The notes beneath the pieces were generated by a model. It was not told where the DNA came from and did not search any database. It saw only the letters and a program-made list of their open reading frames with translations. From contig JAJQJQ010000025.1 of NCBI GenBank assembly GCA_028622995.1, forward strand, positions 1,984,001 to 2,048,000: a DNA stretch of 64,000 nt, written 5' to 3'. Positions 14,488 to 25,022 of this stretch are shown one piece after another (position 1 is the first letter of the stretch; each line of letters opens with the position of its first letter). This DNA is from Panagrolaimus kolymaensis (taxonomy: Eukaryota > Nematoda > Chromadorea > Rhabditida > Panagrolaimidae). Made by a program: the position numbers and the translations under genes.

Positions 14488-16084
14488 TTATAAAGAAGAT
14501 AAATTTTTTTCAATAGCTTTGCCAATAAATTGATATGTGGATGATGATGATGAAGACATATATTCTTTGGATGAAATAACTTCACACCAACTACAATTTA
14601 GAAATTTTTTGTTAGTTGCTTGAATAACTAATTTCAAAATATTTGAGCGTTTTGGATTTATTTCAGGAGAAAGTATGGAAGAAAAAAATTGAATATATTC
14701 TTCCTTTAAAATTTCAACATGGTGAAGAGAAGTTTTGAAAGTTTCCAATACAATTAAAGACTAAAAATGAGCGATTTTTTTATTATTGGTGAAAAAGTAA
14801 AACAAAAAACTTACGTCACATTCAGTGATGAGGACTCTTAAAACATCTTGGGAAAAATCGTGGCAATCGTTTATAGATAAATACTAAAATCAAAAAATTA
14901 TATAATACAAAGTTTGTAATTCGTTTAAAAAACTTACTTCAATTTTGCATGTTTGAACAAAATCTACAATATAATTATCCAAATTTTCCCATCCACCGAG
15001 TTCACAATATTTTAACGCTTTGCATTCCTTTAAAATTTCCAATGAATTTCCTTCAAATTCGCCATTATAAAAAGTTAAATCTAATCCTTTTAATTTTGGG
15101 CAATGCTTTAGAGATTCTAAAGTTTCATTTGTAACTAAATCGCTTCCAGCCAAACGAAGCATTTCTAATTCTTTGTTTTGTGATAAATCAAGAGCCGGAA
15201 GATGCCCACCATCACAATGAAATTCAAAGAAGCGAAGTTTTGTTAAATTTTGAAGCCAAATATTTACATCTGAAGTAGCAGTAAATAAATTCATCATAAG
15301 AGTTTCAAGATTCTGTGCACGATCTGCAAGAATATTTATAGCAGCGTGAGTGAGATTTTCGCAATCAAAAAGATTTAAATATTTTAGTTGTGTCGGAATA
15401 TAAGCGAAGCTTTCACCAAGAAGATCAAAATTGTATGCAATATCCAAAGTATTGAGATTTTCACATCGATTAAATATAAATTTTAAGCCAGTTTCACAAT
15501 TTTCATCAAAGCTTTCTTGAAGATAAAGCTTTTCTAACTTTTGGCAGGATAAAGCAATAATTTTCAAGCAATCGTTTCTTAAATCAATTTTTGACAAATT
15601 AAGTGTAACAAGTTGAGGAGTTTTGTAAAGTTCGAAGCAAACTTGCGAAGTTATTTTGTCATGATAAAATGAAAGATCAAGGTGTTGAAGATTTTTCGTT
15701 CGAGATAAAATTAATTCAACCTAAAATCGTTGAAATAAAATTTTTTTTCATTTTTTTGGCACTAAACGCTTACTGATTTGTCTGTAAATCGGTGTCGTCT
15801 TCTCCTATCGTTATGTAAATTTTGGATAAGAGGATAATCGGTAAATTTAATAATTGTTTCATGATCAATTGTGTCTATTTTTGGCCATGCAACATTTAAA
15901 ACAACATCGCGAAATCTTTTATTCACTCTTTCAAGCTGGAAGAGTTCATCAAATGAAAGAAAATCCATGATTTTGCCCTACAAAGATTCAAATTAATAAA
16001 TATCACGATTTGAGTATAAAAAAATTAAATAAAATAAGATTAACAACTTACAAGAACTTCATTTGGTAAATCTATTAACGCCAT
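14488..16084 (-). CDS. FBX-6: F-box/LRR protein, subfamily with NLSS-type tail
   Basis: Exons (minus) 16084-16052, 15977-15774, 15720-14938, 14883-14815 and 14760-14488 give 453 residues. The start is the minimal MALIDLPNEVL; the F-box continues GKIMDFLSFDELFQLERVNK. The LRR exon reads VELILSRTKNLQHLDLSFY and later LKHCPKLKGLDLTFY. The tail differs from the FSHFTD type: it keeps RSNILKLV and SWCEVIS but ends in AIEKNLSSL. FBX-7 and FBX-8 share this tail, so these three form a recent subfamily. The gene start is only about 240 bases from the start of the divergent prolyl oligopeptidase gene, so the two may share promoter sequence. Confidence 0.87.
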
Positions 16085-16242
16085 TATAAAAGGCAAAATT
16101 CAAATATATCTTTAATAAAAAAATTTCCTTCCAATTTATTTTCCTTTAATAAATACCCAATTTTCTAATAATATTCTGAAATTTACAAAACCGCGAGAGA
16201 AAAAAAGATTAATAAAAAATAAAGTTTGAGTATCTCAAATTT

Positions 16243-16269
16243 TTGGCTTTGCTTGCGCTTTTGCCAAAA
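16243..16269 (-). promoter_or_regulatory. Dyad motif between FBX-6 and the oligopeptidase gene
   Basis: TTGGC and GCCAA half-sites lie between two divergent start codons (16084 and 16328). Because the element also precedes F-box genes that have no divergent partner, it is assigned to FBX-6. Confidence 0.4.
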
Positions 16270-16327
16270 TAAATTCATTAAAAAATGTACGGACTACTTT
16301 TTTTGTTTTTCCTTTCAAGGTAAAATT

Positions 16328-18933
16328 ATGTCATTAATTATTGGTATATCTCGTTTATTTTCGTTGGGAACTTGTTCAGTTCATGTTTTTTCTAAAACAA
16401 ATTCTACACTTATTAATTTAACCAGAACCTTATCTGGCATTTCAATTCATCCAAGCAAGTATCCTCTTGCTCGTCGAGATGAATCCATCGTTGATGATTT
16501 TCATGGAGTCAAAGTATGTAAATTTTTGCGGCTTTATTTCTTAACATTTTTATAATTTTTTTAGGTTGCTGATCCACATCGATGGATGGAAGACCCAGAT
16601 TTAGCTGAAACTCAAGCTTGGGTTAACGAACTCAATAAAATTTCTGGCCCATTCCTTTCCCAATCTGGGATTCATGAAAAAATAAATAAACGATTAACAG
16701 ACCTTTGGAATTATGAAAAATATGGATGTACGGATTTTCATGGAAGTCATTATTATTATTGGTATAATTCTGGCTTACAAAATCATTCAGTTCTTTATCA
16801 ACAAAAAAATTACAAGGAAAAAGGAAAAGTGTTTTTTGATCCTAATATCCTTTCTGATGATGGCACAACAGCTATTGGAACTTACCAATGGACAGAAGAT
16901 GGAAAAATTTGGGCTTATGGACTTTCAGAAAAAGGTAGCGATTGGATGACATTGCGTGTAAGCAAGCTTTAAAGGTCCTATATAAAAAATTTCTTAAATT
17001 TTTTTTAGTTTAAAACAGAATCAGGTGAAGATTTAGCTGATACGGTTACCGGGGTTAAACATAGCATCATTGCATGGCTGGGCGACAATTCGGGAGTATT
17101 TTATTCTCGTTATCCTGAACATAAAGGCGCTGTTGAAGGTTCATCAGTTGAAAGGCATCAATTTCATTCCCTTTATTTTCATAAACTTGGTACATCTCAA
17201 TCAGAAGATTTCCTGGTTGCTGATTTTCGTCATGATCCAAATATTATGAATTATAGCATGGTAACTCAAGATGGCCGATATCTAATTGTTTATGTTTCAA
17301 AAGGTGCTGATCCCACCAATCAAATCTTTTATTATGATTTGAAATCGGTTGACAATAAAATTTCTGGAAAATTAGATTTAAAACCTTTCTTTGATAAATT
17401 CGATGCAAAATATGAAATCATTGATAATGATGGCGATATGGCTTTAGTAAAAATTAATCATAATTCACCCATGTTTAAACTCGTTCGAGTTAAATTTGGT
17501 TCCGATGGTAATGATCCATCTAAATGGGAAGTCATTATTCCTGAAGATCCCAAAAGAAAATTGGATTATATTGTCCCTGTGGATGGAAATAAACTTTTAG
17601 TTGGATATTTGGAAGATTGTTGCGTAAATTTTTTTTAATTTCAAAATAAAATTAAGTTAAATAATCTTTTTAATAATAATTTTAGAGTATGCTTTATGTA
17701 AATGATAGCAAAACCGGCAAAGTGCTTCATCAAATTCCTATGGATATTGGAAGCGTGACTGGACTTTCATGGGATAAAAAGCGTTCTGAAGTATTTTATT
17801 CATTTGAATCCTTTTTAACTCCAACCATTATTTATCGATTTGATTTCAATGAAATCAAAAAAAATAATCAACTAAATATAGAAGAAATTCGTCAAGTAAA
17901 AATAAAAAATTTTGATCCAACCAAATTTAAAATTCAACAATCTTTTGCTTCAAGCAAAGATGGCACCAAAATTCCTATGTTTTTGGTTCATCGAAATGAT
18001 ATGCAACAAAATGGCCAAAATATTACTTTGTTAAGCGGTTATGGAGGATTTAATGTTGCTGAACAACCATACTTTTCTATTTCCCGTATTCTTTTATTAA
18101 ATAATATGGATGGCATTTTTGTTTCTTCGAACCTTCGAGGTGGAAGGTATGAACGTTTTTGTATTTGAAAAAAAAGCAAAAGATAATAATTTTTTCTTTA
18201 TTTTTAGTGAATATGGCGAAAAATGGCATGAAGATGGCATGCTTCATAATAAACAAAATGTTTTTGATGATTTTATTGCTTGTGCAGAATATTTAATTCA
18301 AAATAAATATACTTCTCCCGAAAAGTTAGCAATTCAAGGTGGATCTAATGGCGGCCTTCTAGTTGGTGCAGTATCTCATCAACGTCCCGATCTTTTTGGA
18401 GCTGTCATCAATCAAGTTGGCGTCTTAGGTATTTAATTTATAGTTTACTCCGCAAAAGCCTTTAATAAAAATTTGATTTTTAGATATGCTTCGTTTCCAT
18501 CATTTTACTGTAGGAAGCGCCTGGCTTACCGAATATGGAAACCCCGAAAAGAAAAAAGAAGATTTTGAATGCATTTATAAATATTCCCCCCTTCATAATA
18601 TTCGTTTCAAATCAAAGGTTCAATGGCCAGCTACAGTAAATTTATCACAATTTTATTTTTTTAAATTAGCTTTTACCCATTAAATTTTTTTAGCTTGTTA
18701 TGAGTGCAGATCATGATGATCGAGTTATACCTGCTCACACCCTCAAATACATGGCTGAACTTTATTATAAAGTTCATAAAGAAGCAAAGGATTTTCAAAC
18801 TAAACCCCTCATTGGTCGAATTGAAGTTCGGGCAGGCCATGGACAAGGAAAACCAACGACAAAAGTCATTGAAGAATGCTCAGATATTTATTCATTTATT
18901 GCTCAAGTATTGGGTGGCACATTTCACGATTAA
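16328..18933 (+). CDS. Prolyl oligopeptidase (peptidase family S9A)
   Basis: Exons 16328-16513, 16565-16957, 17009-17623, 17686-18146, 18208-18428, 18484-18635 and 18694-18933 give 755 residues. The core starts at [16 protein letters not shown] with HRWMEDPD, the S9A propeller start. The catalytic domain has [15 protein letters not shown], the nucleophile in GGSNGG (Ser near 598), the acid and substrate-binding Arg in DHDDRVIP (Asp near 684) and the His in [10 protein letters not shown] (near 725). All three catalytic residues are present, so the enzyme should cleave after proline in short peptides. The roughly 45-residue N-terminal extension, hydrophobic then Ser/Thr-rich, is absent from typical cytosolic members of about 710 residues and might be a targeting signal. 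A Ser replaces the usual Gly in LRGGGEYG. The gene sits between FBX-6 and FBX-7 but looks like an ordinary housekeeping gene. Confidence 0.95.
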
Positions 18934-19083
18934 TTAATTTTTTTTTGTGATATTGATGTGATGTACAAAAAATGTTAATTTAAAAATAATCAAAAAAAGT
19001 CAAAAACAATTTATACAAAAAATGCATTTTTAGTTTTTGAGAAAAAAAATATATATACGTTGAGAGACAATTTTAAAACAATT

Positions 19084-20631
19084 TTAAAAAGATGATAAGT
19101 TTTGTTCAATTGCATTGCTAATCCATAGACTAGAGCGGGATGTAATTTCACACCATTTTAGCGATGGTAAACCTTTAACCTTATGCCGGGTTACTAATTT
19201 GAGAATATTGGATCGATTTGAGTTTTTCTCAGTGAAAATTGAATGAAAGAATCCTTCGTTGTAAAATTCACCTTCAACTTCCAACAATGATAAAGACTTA
19301 AAAAAATTGAAATTAAAATCAATTTTCAAATATTAAAAACATTACATTGCATTCATAAATAAGGTTTTTTAAAACATCTTTTGAAAGATTCGGGCAATCA
19401 TTTATGGCCAAATACTGAAAGCGTAGAAAAAAAAATAGATTAATTACATACATATGTTTAATTAGAGCTTACTTCAATTTTGCATGTTTGAACAAAATCA
19501 ACGAGGTTATCGTTTAAATTTTCCCAGCCGCATATTTGACAATATTTTAATGCTTTGTATTCCATTAAAATTTCCAATAAACTTCCATCAAATCCTTCAT
19601 CATAAAAACTTAAATCCAATCCTTTCAGTTTTGGACAATGCTTTAGAGATTTCAAAGTTTCAGGTGTAACTAATCTGCTTGCAGCTAAACGAAGCATTTC
19701 TAATTCTTTAATATGTGAAAAATTTAGAGGTGGATATGCTTCTTCACTACACTCCAACTCAAGGAATCGAAGCTTCACTAATTTTCGAAGCCAAATATTT
19801 ACATCTTCATTTGGAAAAAACATAGTCAATATTAGAGTTTCTAAATTGGGTACTCGATCAGCGAGAAGATTTATTGAAGCAGAAGTAAGCTTGTCACAAT
19901 CATTTAGATTTAAATATTTAAGCTGAAATGGAATATGTGCAAAGCTTTCACCAGTTAAGCTACTACTGTATCCAATATTTAAATATTTAATATTTTCACA
20001 GCGTTTGAAAAGAAATTTTAAATCAATTTCTATTTTTTCTTTATAATTAAAGAAGCAATATTCAAGATTTATATTTTCTAATTTAGCACAATGCCCGGCA
20101 ATAATTTTAATACTATCATTAGTTAACCGGACTTCTGCCAAGTTGATTGACAGTAGTTGAGGCGCAAGATGAAGGTGGAAGCAGATTTCTGCTGTGATAA
20201 AAGTATCATAATAAATGGAGAGATCAAGAAGCTTAAGATTTTTTGCTCGAGATAAAATTAATTCAATCTAAAATGTAAGAATTAATAAGGATTTAGAATG
20301 TTAAGATTAAAAAATTTACTGATTCATTTGTAAGTTTATGCCGTCTATTCTTATGTATATCATGTCTGTGAATAAGAGGATAATCGGTAAATTTAATAAT
20401 TGTTTCATTATCAATTGTGTCTATTTTTGGCCATGCAACATTTAAAACAACATCGCGAAATCTTTTATTCACTCTTTCAAGCTGGAAGAGATCATCAAAG
20501 GAAACAAAATCCATGATTTTGCCCTACAAAGATTCGAATTAATTAAAATCCTGATTTGTGTTGAAAGAAAACTAAATAAAATAAGAAAAACAACTTACAA
20601 GAACTTCATTTGGTAAATCTGTTAAATCCAT
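19084..20631 (-). CDS. FBX-7: F-box/LRR protein, NLSS-type tail
   Basis: Exons (minus) 20631-20599, 20523-20320, 20267-19473, 19414-19346 and 19296-19084 give 437 residues. The start is MDLTDLPNEVL; the F-box continues GKIMDFVSFDDLFQLERVNK. The F-box exon is nearly identical to that of FBX-6, which marks the two as recent duplicates. The LRR exon starts IELILSRAKNLKLLDLS and has LKHCPKLKGLDLSFY. The tail has RSNILKLVTRH, SLKWCEITS and AIEQNLSSF. The stop lies 150 bases from the stop of the prolyl oligopeptidase gene (tail to tail). No lesion was seen; one donor reads GTAATG, slightly off consensus. Confidence 0.86.
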
Positions 20632-20784
20632 TGCAGAAGAACAAAGTACAATATTCCGTTAATAAAAAAATTTTGTTCGAGGTAATTTTTGCAAACAATA
20701 AAAATAATTAATTAGAAATACAATTCAGAAATTGGTATACCCGCCAAAAAAAAGACTAAAAAAAATAAAGCCTGTTAAAATTAT

Positions 20785-20810
20785 TTGGCTTTGCCTTCAT
20801 TTTGCCAAAA
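20785..20810 (-). promoter_or_regulatory. Dyad motif upstream of FBX-7
   Basis: TTTGGC and GCCAAA half-sites, 154-180 bases before the FBX-7 start. This is one of the clearest copies of the array's upstream element and is followed by TTAATTCAATAA, also seen upstream of FBX-9. Confidence 0.45.
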
Positions 20811-21019
20811 TTAATTCAATAAGAAGTACTGCTATTTTTTTGTTTTGTTTTATCCCTCCAAACTTTTATAAAAGTGTAACTTTATAAATATACACCTTCA
20901 ATAAGTTTTTATTGTTTGATAGCTTGCAATATCAATAATGGTAATAAAAATGTTTATTTAAAAAAAATGATACTAAAAAATTAATATTATAATATTTAAT
21001 GAAAGAAAGTGTTTTTATT

Positions 21020-22600
21020 TTAGAAGGAAGTCAAGTTTTGTTCAATAGCTCCGTAAATCGAGAAATATATGGATGATGATAATTGATAATCTTTCGATGA
21101 AATAACTTCGCACCATTTAAGATATGGTAAACCCTGGAATCCTTCTTGGGTAACTAATTTAAGAATGTTGGAGCGTTCAGGATTGTTTGTTTCAGAAAGA
21201 ATCTTTGAAAAAATTTCGTTATAACTTTCATTTATTATTTCAAGGAGAGATAATGACTAAAAAATCCCAATTACTAACAGTTTGGAGAGGAAAGTAAACT
21301 GACATCGCAACCAAAAATTAGAGCCTTTAAAACATCTTCCGAAAGGTCATTGCAATAATTTATAGCCAAATACTAAAATTTAAAAAATGTGATAAAATTT
21401 TTTGCAAACTTTATAAAAAATATCTTACTTCAATTTTGAGAGTTTGAACAAAATCAATGATAAAATTATTTAAATTTTGCCAGCGAGAAATATCACAATA
21501 TTTTAACGCTTTGCATTTTTTTAATATTTCTAAAGAGCTTCCTTCAAAATCGCCATTGAAAGTTAAATCCAATCCTTTTAATTTTGGACAATGCTTTAGT
21601 GATTTCAAAGTTTCATTTGTAACTAAATCACTTCCCGCTAAACGAAGCATTTCTAATTCTTCCATGTGTGAAAGATCAAGATGTGGATAATTTCCAAAAT
21701 TACTATCAAATTCAAAGAATCTTAATTTCTTTAATTTAGAAAGCCAAATATTTACGTCAGCAGTAGGAGAGAAATTAGTGATCATGAGTGTTTCAAGATT
21801 GGGTGTTCGATCAGCAAGAAAATTCATAGCAGCTGAAGTAAGTTTGTTACTATCATTAAGATTTAAATATTTCAGTTGTGTCGGAATATATGCAAAACTT
21901 TCACCACTGATGTTTTTATTGTATGCAATATCAAGAGTTTTAATATTTTCACACTGTTTGAATAGAAATTCAAAGCCATTTTCTACTTTTAGATTAAAGC
22001 AAAAATTGAGGATAATTTTCTCTAATTTAAGACAATGTCCGGCAATAACTTTCAGATTTTCGCTGGTTAAATCAATGTGGGACAAATTGATTGACTGAAG
22101 TTCGGGCGCAACATGGAGATGAAAACATAGTTGCGCGGTAAGTTTATCAAAATACATTGATAAATCAAGATGTTTAAGATTTTTAGTTCGTGTTAAAAGC
22201 ATTTGAACCTAGAAGCATAGAATTAAGGAAGTTTTCTATTTTAAATTATCAGAAACTTACTGATCTGTCGGTGAGGTTATGTCGCTCTATTTCATCTATA
22301 TCTTCTTTATCACGGCAAGATACCAAAGGAAAATTAGTATTTTTAATGATATTTTCATGATCAATTCTATCTATCTTTGGCCACGCAACATTCAAAACAA
22401 CATCACGAAGTCGCTTATTTACAAGTTCAAGGTGAAAGAGATCATCGAAAGAAACAAAATCCATGATTTGTCCCTATAAAATTTCATAATAAATGCGAAA
22501 ACATTATTATACTTTTTTTGTAATAAGTAAAATTACTTACAAGTATTTCAGTTGGTAGATCAGTTAATACCAAAGCAGTATTAGATTCGTCGCTGGCCAT
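21020..22600 (-). CDS. FBX-8: F-box/LRR protein, NLTS-type tail
   Basis: Exons (minus) 22600-22541, 22473-22261, 22208-21429, 21372-21304 and 21256-21020 give 452 residues. The start gives MASDESNTAL then TDLPTEIL; the F-box continues GQIMDFVSFDDLFHLELVNK. The LRR exon starts VQMLLTRTKNLKHLDLS and includes CENIKTLDIAYN and LKHCPKLKGLDLTF. The tail has RSNILKLVTQE, YLKWCEVIS and AIEQNLTSF. It groups with FBX-6 and FBX-7. All junctions keep frame; the donor before the last exon reads GTCAGT, weaker than in relatives. Confidence 0.86.
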
Positions 22601-22774
22601 TTTTTTATAAAAAAAATTCTTGATTTTTTTCATTTCTTTAAAGCAAGCACAAAAATTTTCCAAGGATTTTAATGTTAAAAAAAAATAAAATGATTTACTA
22701 AATAGTATTTCTGTAACATAAAAAATTACAAAATCGCCAAAAAAAATTTAAAAAATTAAAGACGTGAAGTTTCC

Positions 22775-22797
22775 GTTTTGCTAACATTTTGCCAAAA
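22775..22797 (-). promoter_or_regulatory. Partial dyad motif upstream of FBX-8
   Basis: The GCCAAAA half-site is kept; the other half is degenerate (TTTTGCTAAC). It lies 175-197 bases before the FBX-8 start. Confidence 0.3.
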
Positions 22798-23125
22798 ATA
22801 ATTTCAACAAAGAAGGTGGCTACTGTTTTTTTCTTCATTAGTTAAAAAAATGCTTTTCACTTTTAAAGTTTAAAGATGGAATAATTTGTTTAAAAAAGCA
22901 TTAACTATTTATTAGAATACATCCAAAATACATGCATATAAAAAAAGTACATATGAAAATAAAATGTGAAATGGTTTAAACTTTAAAGGCTCTACAAACA
23001 AAAAATGTGAATTATAAAAAGAAAAAATGAAGCTATAAAACAATTAAAAGTTTACGAAATCATTTACGTGTAACAAACTGCATTGAAAAATAAGAGAAAC
23101 ATATATTTATTTTTGACCATATTAA

Positions 23126-24695
23126 TTAATCTTGTTTGTTAAATTGAGCTCTAATATCAGTAAAATGTTCAAATACTCGTGAACCATATTTTTCTATTTG
23201 AATTATTTCACACCATTTGCATGATGGAAGCTCAAATGGAGATTTTCTAATCACAAGTTTAAGAATATTTTGACGTTGAGGATTTTCTTCCTTTAAAGCT
23301 CCTTCAATTGCTTTATAATTTAAATTTTCCCAAGGTCTCAATTCAAGATGGGTAAGAGACTGAAAAATATGTATTTATAAATTATTTATTTTAACCATAA
23401 TCAACTTACAATGCATTTAAGTAAAAGCGAGATAATGATTTCAGCGGTGATAGTTTCACAATTTTGGATTGATAAATACTTAAAGAATAATAAAACAGAA
23501 TTAAAAAATACGCCAAAAAATAAAATTAAACTCACTTCAAGTTGACATTCTTGAACAAAATCAATTAAATGATTAATTTTTTGGCAGTTTTCAAAATGAA
23601 AATATTTTAAAGTTTTGATTCCTTGAAAAATTTCAAAAAGATTGATATTTGGTTTTTCGTCGAATTTGAGTTCTAAAGCTTTCAATTTTTCACAATAATT
23701 TAGAGGAAGCAAAGTTCCACCGTGCATAAAATCATCATAAAATTCCACGGAAAGCATTTCCAATTCCTTCAAACTTGAAAAATCCACCATTTCTCGATAC
23801 ATATTTGAAATATCCAAATATTTTAATTTTGAAAAGTTATTTAGCCAACCAGAAAAATAAAATACTTCTTCCGTATATTCCAAAACTAACAATTCAATAT
23901 TTTGAGCTTTAGAAATAAGATGATTTCGGGCTTTATGAGAAATTTTTTCACAGCATGGAATAATTAAATGTTGAAGTTGATTTGGGAGATTTGGAAAACT
24001 GATATCAAATGTAAGTTCAGGATTTCCTCCAATATTCAAATATTTGATTTTTTGACATTTTTTAAATATTTCATTCAGCCCTTCATCCCATTCTTCACTG
24101 GGATCACCTTCATCACCTTCGAAAAAACATTCAAGACAAAGAGTTTCTAATAAAGGGCAAAATTTTGCAATCATCATTAAATCATTTTTCGATAAACCAC
24201 CAATTTCGTTTAAATTAAGGGAAACAAGTTGAGGAACGTTGTAAAGTTCAGAACAAACTTGAGAAGTAATATTTTTAAAATAATATGCCAAATCAAGAAG
24301 TTTAAGATTTTTTGTTCGAGATAAAATCGTTGCAACCTGGAAATCGTAAAATTAGAAAAAAAATTATACATAGTTTAGTAATAAAAAAAACTTACGGATT
24401 TATCTGTAAGATCATGCTTTATTATGTTTTTATCATACACTTGAACAGGTTTAATAAATGGATAATCGGTATATTTAACGAGTGATTCATAGTTAAATGT
24501 ATTTTTCTTGGGCCATGCCAAATTAGAGACAGCTTCTCGAAGACGTTTATTCACAAGTTCAAGATTGAATAAATCATCGAATGAAAGCTGGTCCAAAATT
24601 TTTTCCTATAAAAAATTGAATTATTAAAGTATACTAGTCATTCTAATGAGTAAATCAGTTACAAGAATTTCATTTGGAAGATCAGTTAAAGCCAT
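23126..24695 (-). CDS. FBX-9: F-box/LRR protein, FTD-type tail
   Basis: Exons (minus) 24695-24663, 24605-24396, 24336-23536, 23478-23410 and 23359-23126 give 448 residues. The start is MALTDLPNEIL; the F-box continues EKILDQLSFDDLFNLELVNK. The LRR exon starts VATILSRTKNLKLLDLAYY and includes CPLLETLCLECFF and CQKIKYLNIGGN. The last exon has RQNILKLVIRK, SCKWCEIIQIE and FEHFTDI. The intron after ECQLE carries no stop in the LRR frame, so retention would still yield an open protein. It combines an NLSS-group-like LRR start with an FTD-type tail. Its start is about 330 bases from the divergent ADAR-like gene. Confidence 0.86.
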
Positions 24696-24872
24696 TGTAA
24701 TAAGACAACCACTAATAATTACTAATATTTAAATTTTAAAAAAATCAAAACGGAAATAAGGAAGTTTTGATGAATAAACTTTTAATAAATAATAAAAGAC
24801 ATTTATTAATTCAGAAATTTACAAACCCGCCATAAAAAAGATATATCCTGAAGGATTAAATTTTTTGTTTTT

Positions 24873-24890
24873 GCTAACATTTTGCCAAAA
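24873..24890 (-). promoter_or_regulatory. Partial dyad motif upstream of FBX-9
   Basis: TTGCTAACATTTTGCCAAAA lies 180-195 bases before the FBX-9 start, inside the divergent interval with the ADAR-like gene. Only one half-site is well kept. Confidence 0.3.
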
Positions 24891-25022
24891 TTAATTCAAT
24901 AAAAAAGTTGGTCACGACTTTTTTCTTTATTTTTCCTCAAAAGTTTTAAGAAAATTGTTACTTTCCAAATTTACGATCTGTTATTAAAATTTTATTATTT
25001 GCTGAAAAAATATTTTTAAATA

